DNA of 14,594 bases from Pseudomonadota bacterium (GCA_021795795.1 JAJYPA010000164.1:1-14594); one strand, 5' to 3'; shown: positions 1 to 7,527, counted from the first letter of the stretch. Numbers and translations are program-made. Notes: a model not told the origin generated them from the letters alone.

Positions 1-35
1 AACCCTTTCTGAAACTGCACTCTGTTCATCGCCAT
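1..35 (-). CDS. 5' fragment of transposase, probably IS1595 family (runs off window)
   Basis: Reading leftward from the ATG at 35, the first codons give MAMNRVQFQKG before the window ends. An N-terminus of the form MNRVQFQKGLS is typical of IS1595-family (ISXO2-like, DDE) transposases; that assignment rests on recalled family knowledge and only 11 residues. A GAGGTG ribosome-binding sequence precedes the ATG at a good distance (leftward strand, about 41-46). An in-frame second ATG at 29 is an alternative start. If correct, an insertion sequence abuts or interrupts the left part of the element. The terminal inverted repeat of the IS should lie somewhere between 36 and about 260, but I could not define it. 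Confidence 0.5.
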   Translation of the reverse strand, partial: MAMNRVQFQKG

Positions 36-217
36 GGGACACCTCTATTCCATAATAATCAAAGCATTATATCACAACGCCACACGGTAGCGAAAATATG
101 GCTGAAACATCGTACTAATCAGGTAATCGGATGGCCTTGTTTTCGTTGGAGCATAACCCACGGTCTGGGATGCTGACAAGAGAGGTTTTGGCTGCCGCCC
201 AACTGCGTTGTGCTTTG

Positions 218-256
218 GGGACACATGACGCAACTAAAGTTGGCGTCATGTGTCCC
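218..256. repeat. 39-bp near-perfect palindrome
   Basis: Left arm 218-235 and right arm 238-256 pair over 18 bases with one unpaired G (at 242 or 243) and a two-base centre. The outer 13 bases, GGGACACATGACG and its complement, are perfect. There is no T tract, so it is not an ordinary terminator. It could be a relaxosome protein site, an operator, a palindromic mobile-element end or a small excised-element scar. Confidence 0.8.
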
Positions 257-311
257 GCCGAAGCCGTGCCAGAACAATGGGTTGCGATCACCGCGTCTCT
301 CCGGATCGCCT

Positions 312-366
312 TGATTACAAAACCCGCGCCCCGCCTGCGTATCTGCTTGATTGCCCGTTGTAATCA
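312..366. repeat. 9-bp inverted repeat flanking a nic-like sequence
   Basis: TGATTACAA (312-320) and TTGTAATCA (358-366) are exact inverted copies separated by 37 bases. The enclosed TGCGTATCTGCTTGATTGCC resembles the R388 nic core TGCGTATTGTCTATAGCCC if a few shifts are allowed. The orientation is opposite to R388 relative to the relaxase gene, which argues against a direct equivalence. Confidence 0.4.
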
Positions 367-396
367 CCTGTAAGTCCCGCCATGCCTGCCGCCGCC

Positions 397-420
397 GATT
401 TCGCATGTTGGGGGATAGGA
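397..420 (+). promoter_or_regulatory. Conserved upstream motif, copy 1
   Basis: GATTTCGCATGTTGGGGGATAG, about 30 bases before the start at 450. This copy is the most diverged in its middle (CATG instead of CCGG) but keeps TTTCGC and TTGGGGGATAG with the same spacing as the other copies. It heads the accessory protein-relaxase operon. Function inferred: a shared operator, promoter part or RNA leader element. Confidence 0.65.
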
Positions 421-449
421 CTATATCGCCCCTGATCGAGATCGAAACC

Positions 450-770
450 ATGCCCAAAACCCATGTCCTCAGTATCCGTCTGGATGAGGATGCCCGCGCC
501 ATTCTCACCGACCATGCCCGCGCGATTGGGCTGACCCCCCATGCGACCGCCCGTGTACTCCTGCAAGCGCAATTGCGCGGGACGGATGCGGTGACCCTGC
601 ACCTGCTGGAGCGTCGCTTGCAAAAATCCGTGGAAACCATCTTGCAGCGCATCCTCATTTTGCAGGGCATCGTTGCTCAGAAACCAGAATCACAAATCCA
701 GCAGATCGTGTCGGAAACCGTAACCCGCCTGACCCAGAAACTGGAAACGGAAATTGCAGGAGAAGAGTAA
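450..770 (+). CDS. Relaxosome accessory DNA-binding protein, ribbon-helix-helix-like
   Basis: A 106-residue protein whose first part, KTHVLSIRLDEDARAIL followed by two helices to about residue 45, has the strand-helix-helix look of Arc/CopG-like ribbon-helix-helix proteins. The rest is helical and rich in Leu, Gln and Glu, plausibly an oligomerisation segment. It ends TAA directly against the ATG of the relaxase, so the two are co-transcribed and probably translationally coupled. Small ribbon-helix-helix proteins in this position (TrwA of R388) bind oriT, help the relaxase nick and repress their own promoter; that role is inferred from context. The start at 450 is chosen over an upstream in-frame ATG at 405 because the latter lies inside the conserved motif at 397-420 and would add an unrelated N-terminus. 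The ribosome-binding site before 450 is weak. Confidence 0.65.
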   Translation: MPKTHVLSIRLDEDARAILTDHARAIGLTPHATARVLLQAQLRGTDAVTLHLLERRLQKSVETILQRILILQGIVAQKPESQIQQIVSETVTRLTQKLETEIAGEE

Positions 771-3700
771 ATGTTGAACGTATCCAAGATCGGTTCCGCC
801 TCGAGCGCTGCCAGTTATTACACCCAGACCGAGCAGGATGGACAACGGCCCGGAGGGGAAACCGTCGGTGCCTATTACACGGACAAGGGGGAGATACAAA
901 GCAAGTGGGAGGGTGCCGGTGCGGAGCTTGCCGGCATCGATGGCAAGACCGTGACCAAAGAAGATCTTCAGAAAATGCTTGAAGGCCAGGTCAAGGAGGT
1001 CGGCAAGGACGGCAATATTTCCGAGAAGCAACTGGGCCGAACCGTTGATGGTGAAAAGCAGCATGCCGCTGGCTGGGATCTGCAATTCTCGGCACCCAAA
1101 AGCGTCAGCATCGAGGCGGGCGTCTGGGGCAAGGAGGACGTTCGGGCGGCCCACGAAAAGGCGGTGGATGCCGGCATGAAATTCATGGAGGAAAAAGCGG
1201 CGCAGGCGCGCGTGTATACGGGGGAGCGCGATGGCAAAGGAAACGCCAAGACCGAAAAGGAGCAGACCGGCAGTTTGACCTACGCCAAGTTCGAGCATGG
1301 CACATCCCGCGAAAAGGATCCGCAGTTGCATACGCATGTGCTGGTCATGAACGTCACCCATGACAAAAACGGCACGGCGCGTTCCCTCAGTTCCGAAGGG
1401 ATCTATGCCTGGAAAGGTGCGGCGGATGAGGTCTACAAAAACGCCCTGGCGCAGGAGTTGCAGAAAGCGGGCTATCAGTTGGAGCACAACAAAAACGGTT
1501 TTGAGATCAAGGGATATTCCAAGGAGAACATCGATCAGTTTTCCAAGCGTTCGGATCAGATAGAAAAGGCTCTGGAGAAACGGGGAGAGACGCGGGAAAC
1601 GGCATCGCGTGAATCGCGGCAGGTGGCGTCCTATCAGACCCGCCAGGACAAGCAAGGCTCTGAAAATGCCGCAGCGTATCGGGACGGTTGGCAAAAGGAA
1701 GCCAAGGAAAACGGGATGAAGGGGCCGGCCGAGCGGAGCGGTTCCCTGGTTCGTGAAAAGACCCCGGATCAAATCGTATCCCGCGCCATTCAGCATCTTT
1801 CGGAACGGGAGACGCGCTTCAGTGAAAAAGACGTCTGGACGCAATCCATGAAGTTCAGCGAAGGGCAGGCCAGCAAGGAACAGATCCAGGCGTCCATCGA
1901 GAAAGCCCAGCAAAAAGGGGATCTGATCCAGCGAGCCCCGAGCGACTACCAGCAACAGAAATTCGCCCAGGACGCCGGCGGCAAAATCTTCACCACTGCG
2001 GACGCCATGAAATCGGAAAAAGACATGGTGAAAATGGCCGAGTCGGGCAAAGGAAAATCCGAAGCGGTCATGTCGGAAAAGCAGTTCGAAGAGGCATTGA
2101 AGAAATTCGAAAGCCAGAAGGGCTTCCAGCTTTCTTCGGAACAGAAGGCCGCCGCCGGATCCATTCTCACCAGCAGTGACAAGTATCAGGCCGTGCAAGG
2201 ACTGGCCGGCACGGGCAAGACCACGATGCTGGAATTCGTGCGGACTTCCGCTGAATCGCAAGGCTGGAAAGTCGAGGGTTTTTCCCAGGGTGCCGCACAG
2301 GCTCAAAAGATGGAGCAGGAATCGGGTATTTCCTCCAAGACCACGGCGAGTTTTCTGGAATCCCAGAAAAGCGATCGGGTTGGCGACCCCAAAATGGAAG
2401 ACAACCGCCGGACCTTGCGCGTCATGGACGAAGCCTCGCTCTCCGGTCAGCGGGAGTTGACCAGCGTGATGAAGGCGTCCGAAAAAGATGGGTCGAAGAC
2501 GGTGTTCCTGGGCGACCGGCATCAGCACCAGGGCGTTGAGTCTGGGCAGGGCTTTGAGATTCTGCAAAAGCATGTGGCCACCACGAATCTCTCCGACATT
2601 CGCCGCCAGACCACCGATGAAGCGAAGGATGCGGTGAGCCACGGCCTGGGTATGGTGCAATCCAAGGATCCGCAACAAGCGAAGGAACATGCCGAAGCGC
2701 TGTTCTCCAAGCATTCCCAGGAGGTCAAGTCGGACGAGACCCGTGCGGCGGAAAGCAAATGGGCGGAGACCCAGAAAGACCAGGGCGGCAAGCTGGAGGC
2801 GCAGCAGCGCTCGGAAATGCGCGCTGAACTTTCCGGCCTCCGGGCGCAGGACAATAAACAGGTGGTCGAGAAAATGGCCAGAGATTTTGCAAGCAAGGAT
2901 CAGGCTTCTCGCGACAGCACCCTGATCGTATCCGCCTCCAGAGCGGACCGGGACGCCATCAATTCCGCCGTCAGGACTGAACTGAAGGAGAAGGGTGAAC
3001 TGCAAGGCGGCCGGGAGATGTCCACCCTCCAGGCCAAGGATATGACCAAGGCGGAATCCGCGCGGGCATCCAGTTACGAAAAGGGCGACGTGCTGAAAGT
3101 CACCAGTGAACTGAAAAGCCTGGGACTCAAGAAAGGGGATGAACTGCGCGTCGAGGGGGCTGCGACCAAAAGCATGTTATCCGCCCGCACGGCGGACAAT
3201 AAGGAAGTGCGTCTGGACCTCAACCGCGTCAAGGGCTTCGAAGCCTACAAGGAGCAAAAAAAGGAATTTGCCCAGGGTGACAAGGTCATGTTCACCAAAA
3301 ACGACAAGGATGTGGGCGTAAAGAATGGCGAGACCGGGAAGATCGAGAAGATCGAGGGGAGCAAAATCACCATCGACCGGGGCGGCAAGGACGGCAAGGT
3401 CACCATCGACGCCAAGGAATATAAGCACCTGGATCATGCCTACGCCATGACCAGCCACAAATCCCAGGGCCAGACCGTGCGTGAAGTGATGATCCATCAC
3501 AACACGGAGTCCGGCCACCATGCCGCACGGGAATCCTATGTGAACGTCACCCGCGCCCGGGAGACCGTGAAGATCTACACCAACGACCGTGAGAAGGCGC
3601 AGGAGCAGGCGTCTGCCCAGACCGGCAAGCAGGCGGCCACCGAATCGTCGGAACGGGGGGAAAAGACCGCAGAAAAGACCGGCGCTGACCTGAAAACGGA

Positions 3701-3908
3701 GCGCTTGCGGGAGGTCGCCGAGAAGCGGGAGCAAGAGAAAACGGATCACGACAAAGGCGAAGGCAAGGATCCGGGAAAAAGCGTGAAGGACGACATCCGG
3801 GCGGCCAGGGAAGAGGCGAAGGCGGAGCGGCAGGAGCAGGCCAAGGAGAGCAAAGGGAGCAAGCAGGAGAAGGAGGATGAGAAGGCGGCGGCGGAAGCGG
3901 GCCGGTGA
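771..3908 (+). CDS. Conjugative relaxase-helicase, MOB-F (TrwC/TraI type)
   Basis: A 1045-residue bifunctional protein that would nick oriT, stay bound to the 5' end and unwind the transferred strand. The N-terminal TrwC-type relaxase domain (about 1-300) has paired tyrosines Y16/Y17 and Y35/Y36 and the metal-binding histidines H176, H187 and H189 (motif LHTHVLVMN); the 11 and 2 residue spacings equal those of R388 TrwC. The superfamily 1 helicase domain shows Walker A GLAGTGKTT (477-485, K483), Walker B VMDEAS (D553, E554) and a late motif AMTSHKSQGQT around 892-902, followed by VNVTRARE. The last 90 or so residues are a highly charged Lys/Glu/Ala-rich tail. Length matches the TrwC class (about 970) and is far below F TraI (1756). 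AGGAG lies just upstream of the ATG. The stop codon overlaps copy 2 of the conserved motif. Confidence 0.95.
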   Translation: MLNVSKIGSASSAASYYTQTEQDGQRPGGETVGAYYTDKGEIQSKWEGAGAELAGIDGKTVTKEDLQKMLEGQVKEVGKDGNISEKQLGRTVDGEKQHAAGWDLQFSAPKSVSIEAGVWGKEDVRAAHEKAVDAGMKFMEEKAAQARVYTGERDGKGNAKTEKEQTGSLTYAKFEHGTSREKDPQLHTHVLVMNVTHDKNGTARSLSSEGIYAWKGAADEVYKNALAQELQKAGYQLEHNKNGFEIKGYSKENIDQFSKRSDQIEKALEKRGETRETASRESRQVASYQTRQDKQGSENAAAYRDGWQKEAKENGMKGPAERSGSLVREKTPDQIVSRAIQHLSERETRFSEKDVWTQSMKFSEGQASKEQIQASIEKAQQKGDLIQRAPSDYQQQKFAQDAGGKIFTTADAMKSEKDMVKMAESGKGKSEAVMSEKQFEEALKKFESQKGFQLSSEQKAAAGSILTSSDKYQAVQGLAGTGKTTMLEFVRTSAESQGWKVEGFSQGAAQAQKMEQESGISSKTTASFLESQKSDRVGDPKMEDNRRTLRVMDEASLSGQRELTSVMKASEKDGSKTVFLGDRHQHQGVESGQGFEILQKHVATTNLSDIRRQTTDEAKDAVSHGLGMVQSKDPQQAKEHAEALFSKHSQEVKSDETRAAESKWAETQKDQGGKLEAQQRSEMRAELSGLRAQDNKQVVEKMARDFASKDQASRDSTLIVSASRADRDAINSAVRTELKEKGELQGGREMSTLQAKDMTKAESARASSYEKGDVLKVTSELKSLGLKKGDELRVEGAATKSMLSARTADNKEVRLDLNRVKGFEAYKEQKKEFAQGDKVMFTKNDKDVGVKNGETGKIEKIEGSKITIDRGGKDGKVTIDAKEYKHLDHAYAMTSHKSQGQTVREVMIHHNTESGHHAARESYVNVTRARETVKIYTNDREKAQEQASAQTGKQAATESSERGEKTAEKTGADLKTERLREVAEKREQEKTDHDKGEGKDPGKSVKDDIRAAREEAKAERQEQAKESKGSKQEKEDEKAAAEAGR

Positions 3909-3930
3909 TTTCGCCGGTTGGGGGATAGAA
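3907..3930 (+). promoter_or_regulatory. Conserved upstream motif, copy 2
   Basis: GATTTCGCCGGTTGGGGGATAG, overlapping the relaxase stop codon and ending 29 bases before the start at 3959. Matches copy 5 exactly over TTTCGCCGGTTGGGGGA. Confidence 0.7.
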
Positions 3931-3958
3931 GTTATCCGCGATCATCAAGGAGTACATC

Positions 3959-4315
3959 ATGGCCCTTTTGCAGATGACCCCCGCCGCCGTTGCCATCGGC
4001 ATCATGGTCGGCGGCGTCTCGATTTACCTTTATTTGCAGCACGAAAACATTGTTACCGCCCAGCAGCACGCGATGTTGTCCACCCAGCGCTGCGCGTCAG
4101 CGCGGTTCGACGTGACTTTTGACCAGTCATCCGGTGATCCGCAGTCCGTGATCGCCGCCGCCTCGCGAAGAGCGAAGCGCATCTGTGCCGCCGCCACCCG
4201 CGCCCGGGCAGAGAACCGGCAGACCCGGCAGGCGGTTGAAGGCGCGCAACAGCAGTTGAGCAATACCATCATGGCCCCGGCGGCATCCGGCGCAAGCGCC
4301 GGGGGCATGCCGTGA
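3959..4315 (+). CDS. Small single-pass membrane protein, unknown function
   Basis: 118 residues with one hydrophobic segment at about residues 8-26 and little charge before it, so probably an inner-membrane anchor with the remainder on one side. Two cysteines (C45, C76) and an Ala/Arg/Gln-rich, probably helical stretch at 65-105 follow, then a Gly/Ala/Ser-rich end. AAGGAG at 3947-3952 lies six bases before the ATG. It sits between the relaxase and a lipoprotein gene in a transfer region, so a role in transfer, mating-channel assembly or exclusion is possible, but I recognise no family. Confidence 0.75.
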   Translation: MALLQMTPAAVAIGIMVGGVSIYLYLQHENIVTAQQHAMLSTQRCASARFDVTFDQSSGDPQSVIAAASRRAKRICAAATRARAENRQTRQAVEGAQQQLSNTIMAPAASGASAGGMP

Positions 4316-4360
4316 AATTCCATTCCATCCCGCAGTACCACGCAAACAAGGAGCATCAAG

Positions 4361-5170
4361 ATGAAGCATCGTTCAAAAGTTTTACCCTTCGCCGTTTTCG
4401 CCGCCGTCTCCCTCGCCGGCTGTTCGCACTCTGGCGTCGAATCGAGCAGCGCTAACAAGAACGGCGCAGAGCAGTCCAGCGCTTTGCAGAGCAAGGAAGA
4501 TATCGGCCATTCTCGGAAGGTCGCGGTCGAGGCCAAGGTGCCGGCCATGGGACTGATCGTTTCCGCGCTGCGTGATGCGCCAGACGCGTACAAAACCAAC
4601 AACATCGCCACCTTTTTCCCCATCATGGGGTCCGCCACGCCAATCATGGGCTGGGTAGGCAACGGTTTCGATAGCCAGTCCAACCGTTTTTATGCCCGCA
4701 TGCTGGCGCGGATGGCGTTTGAATCCAATATTTATCTAACGCACATCTACTACAAGGATCTTCAGAATACGCGTGTCTGGAACGATCCTGCGACATTTCA
4801 GGCGCAGGTTCGGAAGGATCTGGCCGATCTGCCGCCAGCATACAAAAAGCAGGTTGTGGCGCAGGCGGTGGCAGCCATCCCGCATCATGCCCCGGTCACT
4901 TTCAACTTCACGGGAAGTTGTCCTGATGGCGGAAATATTTGCTACTGGATCAATGGCGCAAGCTACGTAGGCGGGCAAGGCGGGGTGTCGGTGACCAAGA
5001 ACGGCATACCGTGGTACGGCGGCGGGCGCCTGTCGGGCCGCGACGTGCAGGTCAGTCTGGCTCACGAAATGAACACCGGCGTCAGCCGGAGCAAGGAACT
5101 GGCGCAGCGCAGCAACAGCAGTACGGAGCAGTCCAGCAGCAGCAGCGCTGGAGCAAAGGCTGAGCAGTGA
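4361..5170 (+). CDS. Predicted lipoprotein, unknown function
   Basis: 269 residues with a signal peptide and lipobox LAGC, lipidated cysteine C21. The mature protein begins with a Ser-rich linker and ends with a Ser/Gln-rich tail; the DNA of both ends shares the string GAGCAGTCCAGC, giving a repeated EQSS peptide. The central part (about 60-240) is a folded-looking domain with many aromatics, a Cys pair in a GSCPDGGNICYW stretch and a Gly-rich segment GGQGGVSV. AAGGAG lies before the ATG. Between two transfer-region genes, it could be an outer-membrane-anchored part of the mating channel or a surface/entry exclusion protein. Family not recognised, so this is position-based inference only. Confidence 0.75.
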   Translation: MKHRSKVLPFAVFAAVSLAGCSHSGVESSSANKNGAEQSSALQSKEDIGHSRKVAVEAKVPAMGLIVSALRDAPDAYKTNNIATFFPIMGSATPIMGWVGNGFDSQSNRFYARMLARMAFESNIYLTHIYYKDLQNTRVWNDPATFQAQVRKDLADLPPAYKKQVVAQAVAAIPHHAPVTFNFTGSCPDGGNICYWINGASYVGGQGGVSVTKNGIPWYGGGRLSGRDVQVSLAHEMNTGVSRSKELAQRSNSSTEQSSSSSAGAKAEQ

Positions 5171-5201
5171 CCGGATGCGGGGCAGGTCACGCCTGCTCGG
5201 C

Positions 5202-5224
5202 GTTTCGCTGATTGGGGGATAGAT
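5202..5224 (+). promoter_or_regulatory. Conserved upstream motif, copy 3
   Basis: GTTTCGCTGATTGGGGGATAG, 53 bases before the start at 5277. It follows short inverted repeats (GTGACC 5167-5172 with GGTCAC 5185-5190) just after the preceding gene. An ATG at 5223 overlaps the motif end and is therefore unlikely to be the true start of the next gene. Confidence 0.7.
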
Positions 5225-5276
5225 GGTGGTACCCCACGCGGCCGGGGTTGAGGCCGCCACATACAGGGAGATAGAG

Positions 5277-5999
5277 ATGTACAGAAGCAGCAATACATAC
5301 GCGGCCGGAGAAGCACAAGCGCAACGCAACGCAGATGGATCGCTTGCCGACGTGCCAAACGCGATTGTCAGGCTAGTGGAAAAGGTACAGGAAGCCGCCG
5401 GCTGGAAAACTGGGAAAACCACACTGGGCTTCAAAACGGGTGGATACGAAGCGCGTACCATCGAGATCTATGGTTATGACCAGCGCCGACGGCTGGCGGT
5501 TATCCAGTTGCGCCGCGAGTGGAAGAAGAAACGGCACTGGTACCCACTGGTAAATAAGGCGTATGCGCTGGTTGGGCTGGATGGTGGCCGGATTTTCAGC
5601 CATCAACTGCCCTCCAGTCCGCGCCGCAACGCCAATCTGCCGGAAATGACACCAGGGGATGTGGTGCTCTGGGCCGAGAGCAAAATTTTCGGGGTGCCGG
5701 TGGACCGCGTTTGCACGATCCGCCGGCAAGGCGACGTGGCTCTGGTGCCCATGCGTAGCCTGCCTCGCTCCATCACGCCCGTATCTGGGCCCGTTATGCT
5801 TCGGGACAGCCATCAGATTACGGTGGTCGGCACGCTGTTCAAAACGGCCGCTGCGGACATCTGGTATGCCCGTGGCACCGTGGAGCTGCTGCACACCAAA
5901 AACGAGCACCAGCCGGTCATCGCCTCGGGCACGTTCAAAATCGTCGCAGGTCAACGCGCCGGTAGCCCATGGTGGCTCCATCTCGAAATTGGCGACTGA
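5277..5999 (+). CDS. Cytoplasmic protein of unknown function in the transfer region
   Basis: 240 residues from the ATG at 5277, which has GGGAG eight bases upstream. An in-frame ATG at 5223 exists but lies within the conserved motif. There is no signal peptide or membrane segment. The composition is basic with alternating strand-like segments rich in Val, Arg and Trp (for example RREWKKKRHWYP near residue 80 and the end SPWWLHLEIGD), suggesting a mainly beta protein, possibly nucleic-acid binding. No motif that I can name. It is the first gene after motif copy 3 and is followed by a short coiled-coil-like gene. Confidence 0.75.
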   Translation: MYRSSNTYAAGEAQAQRNADGSLADVPNAIVRLVEKVQEAAGWKTGKTTLGFKTGGYEARTIEIYGYDQRRRLAVIQLRREWKKKRHWYPLVNKAYALVGLDGGRIFSHQLPSSPRRNANLPEMTPGDVVLWAESKIFGVPVDRVCTIRRQGDVALVPMRSLPRSITPVSGPVMLRDSHQITVVGTLFKTAAADIWYARGTVELLHTKNEHQPVIASGTFKIVAGQRAGSPWWLHLEIGD

Positions 6000-6058
6000 T
6001 CGTTAAACCAACCTCACAGGGAGTAATTCACATGAAGCTGAAAGGAAAGGAGTTCTTC

Positions 6059-6283
6059 ATGAAAACCATCGACTCGTTATTGAAAAAGCGGCAGCAACTG
6101 GACGAAAAAATACGGGAGGCGCGGGAGCGGGAAAAACTGGGCAATCAGTTCCTAGACGACCTGCAAAAAACCGTCCCGGCCCTGCTGGAAGCCTATCGTC
6201 AAGACCCGGAACGGACCATGACCCGTATCCGTACCACCCTGCGCCTCGATCAGCCCGCCTTCTCGGCCACCCCGGGCGATTAG
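6059..6283 (+). CDS. Small helical protein, unknown function
   Basis: 74 residues from the ATG at 6059, which has AAAGGAG at 6046-6052, an ideal ribosome-binding site. A second possible start at 6032 (adding MKLKGKEFF) has GGGAG upstream but at a longer distance. Residues 1-50 are a strongly charged helix (LLKKRQQLDEKIREAREREK) with coiled-coil character. Similar small helical proteins occur in many conjugative regions as accessory or regulatory factors, but no family can be named. A strong terminator follows 22 bases after the stop, so this ends the transcription unit begun after motif copy 3. Confidence 0.7.
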   Translation: MKTIDSLLKKRQQLDEKIREAREREKLGNQFLDDLQKTVPALLEAYRQDPERTMTRIRTTLRLDQPAFSATPGD

Positions 6284-6304
6284 CCTTTCTCCACCGCCAC
6301 CGCA

Positions 6305-6332
6305 CCGCGCTTTCGTCGGCGCGGTTTTTTTT
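6305..6332 (+). terminator. Rho-independent terminator
   Basis: CCGCGC (6305-6310) and GCGCGG (6319-6324) form a perfect six-base stem with an eight-base loop followed by eight T. Ends the unit containing the genes at 5277 and 6059. Confidence 0.85.
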
Positions 6333-6358
6333 GCCCAAAGCAGCACGTCGGGCATTAC

Positions 6359-6381
6359 GTTTCGCCGGCTGGGGGATAGAG
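6359..6381 (+). promoter_or_regulatory. Conserved upstream motif, copy 4
   Basis: GTTTCGCCGGCTGGGGGATAG, placed after the terminator and 30 bases before the start at 6411. As the first element after a terminator, it must lie at or next to a promoter if the downstream genes are expressed, which is the strongest positional argument for a promoter or operator role. Confidence 0.7.
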
Positions 6382-6410
6382 AGTGTCAACCACCTTTTAG
6401 GAGTCTCATC

Positions 6411-6764
6411 ATGAAAAAGACCATCCTCGCAACCGCCGTGGCCGCCATGTTGGTTGGCTGTTCACTGAACCCCGCCGCAGCCGACACCAGCAAAATCACC
6501 GTGTCGGGGAATGGCTTCTCGGTGCCGCTCCGTGAAAAAACACAAGTAGCCTGCCACGAGAGGCAGCACGTCTGTGTGCTGCGCGGCGTTTGGAGGGGCA
6601 CTGCCATCCATGCCCGCACGCTGTCAGCGCTGGACGGATTCCTGGGCATACCCAAAAACGCCGCCATCGACAGCCGTGAAGTCACCGATTGCATTGACGA
6701 GCGGGCTGGTCATCGCCTGCGCTGTCAGAGCAAGACCACGCTTACTCCGTCAAAAAAGCCGTGA
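6411..6764 (+). CDS. Small predicted lipoprotein with four further cysteines
   Basis: 117 residues with signal peptide and lipobox LVGC (C17). The mature part carries C48, C55, C94 and C105, suggesting two disulfides in the periplasm. The stretch KITVSGNGFSVPL looks beta-rich. AGGAG lies at a good distance before the ATG. Its stop overlaps the GTG start of the next gene by four bases. Size and location ahead of a lytic transglycosylase and coupling protein would fit a VirB7-like or other envelope component of a transfer apparatus; not proven by sequence. Confidence 0.75.
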   Translation: MKKTILATAVAAMLVGCSLNPAAADTSKITVSGNGFSVPLREKTQVACHERQHVCVLRGVWRGTAIHARTLSALDGFLGIPKNAAIDSREVTDCIDERAGHRLRCQSKTTLTPSKKP

Positions 6765-6991
6765 GAGGCGGACGCGTGAAGGACATGCGCGCAGTGATGG
6801 CCGACGCCGTCCGCAATGCCGGTCGCGAAGATCGCCCCGAATGGCTATGGCTTGATCGGGTTGTGTCCGGTCTGCAAGAGCGGGTCGCCGACTTTTACGG
6901 TCTCTCGCCCATCGATGTTTCCCGGATGCCAATTTCCGATTTCGCACAATTGGCGGCCGCCATGCCGCGCGATTTCAACTGGAGGCACTGA
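6761..6991 (+). CDS. Small cytoplasmic protein, unknown function
   Basis: 76 residues if started at the GTG at 6761, which overlaps the previous stop in a GTGA arrangement; GTG 6776 or ATG 6785 are possible later starts. It is acidic to neutral and helical, with WLWLDRVVSGLQERVADFYGLSP in the middle, no signal peptide and no motif I know. Its stop overlaps the next start (TGATG), so it is translationally coupled on both sides and belongs to the lipoprotein-transglycosylase-coupling protein operon. Confidence 0.65.
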   Translation: MRGGRVKDMRAVMADAVRNAGREDRPEWLWLDRVVSGLQERVADFYGLSPIDVSRMPISDFAQLAAAMPRDFNWRH

Positions 6992-7527
6992 TGACTTCGA
7001 TTCCGGTCATCGCACTGTTCCTGTCCGTGTCCGTGCCGAGCGGACAGGGCTTTCCGGTCTGGCTGCTTTCGCCCCGCGATAGCTGCACGGAGGTAGCCAT
7101 TCCCCTGGAGCAGATTACCCGCAATCGCCGCCGCGAAAGAGTGCGCCGATTAGCCGGACCATACGCCCGGCTGATCCTGCATGCGGCCCGCAAGGCCCAT
7201 GTATCGGCGCGATTGGTGGCCGCCGTCGCTCACGTTGAGAACGGTGGAGATTTCTATGGGGCGGCGTCCCGGGTGTCCCCGGCGGGCGCCATTGGACCCA
7301 TGCAACTGATGCCGGTCACGGCGGATGTGCTGCATGTGGATCCCTGGAACCCCCGTCAGAACATCGAGGGCGGCGCCCGGTTCCTGGCCATGCTGCTTCA
7401 CGAATTCCACAACACGCGCCTTGCCCTGATGGCCTACAACGCCGGTCCAACCTGGATCGCGCAAGGTGGCCGGCCGGAACAGGCGCGGTTCTATGCAAAA
7501 GAGGTTCTGCATTATGCCCATACCTAG
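6991..7527 (+). CDS. Lytic transglycosylase, SLT family, VirB1-like
   Basis: 178 residues with a hydrophobic N-terminus (about 1-20) serving as signal or anchor. The SLT domain (about 60-175) shows the catalytic glutamate E83 in AHVENGG, the GAIGPMQLMP motif at 99-108 and AYNAGP at 148-153, all expected for soluble lytic transglycosylases. Such enzymes cleave peptidoglycan locally so that a type IV secretion channel can cross it; in conjugative elements they are VirB1/TrbN/Orf169-like. GGAGG-like sequence (TGGAGG) precedes the ATG. It overlaps the coupling protein gene by 14 bases, which links the two functionally. Confidence 0.92.
   Translation: MTSIPVIALFLSVSVPSGQGFPVWLLSPRDSCTEVAIPLEQITRNRRRERVRRLAGPYARLILHAARKAHVSARLVAAVAHVENGGDFYGAASRVSPAGAIGPMQLMPVTADVLHVDPWNPRQNIEGGARFLAMLLHEFHNTRLALMAYNAGPTWIAQGGRPEQARFYAKEVLHYAHT

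Larger units (their letters stand above)
36..449. other. Gene-poor leader of the transfer region, candidate oriT
   Basis: About 400 bases without a convincing gene. Immediately downstream are the relaxosome-type genes, the usual position of an origin of transfer in MOB-F systems such as R388. What can be seen: an AT-rich stretch at 47-80, a 39-bp near-perfect palindrome at 218-256, a short GCGATC/GATCGC repeat (284-289, 304-309), and a 9-bp inverted repeat TGATTACAA/TTGTAATCA at 312-320 and 358-366. Between the last two arms lies TGCGTATCTGCTTGATTGCCC-like sequence (336-356), loosely similar to the R388 nic region. The assignment as oriT is inference from position and structure. Part of this stretch may instead belong to the insertion sequence entering from the left. 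Confidence 0.4.

Noticed and set aside
131..373. 80-residue rightward open frame in the leader
   Set aside because: No good ribosome-binding site, runs through the palindrome and the nic-like repeat, and the product shows no protein-like pattern.
690..3005. 771-residue leftward open frame opposite the relaxase
   Set aside because: Antisense shadow of the GC-rich relaxase codons; the translation is Leu/Phe/Arg/Gly-rich without motifs, and the sense frame has all relaxase and helicase signatures.
6925..6950. GATTTCGCACAATTGGCGG as another motif copy
   Set aside because: Weak match inside a coding sequence, with altered G run.
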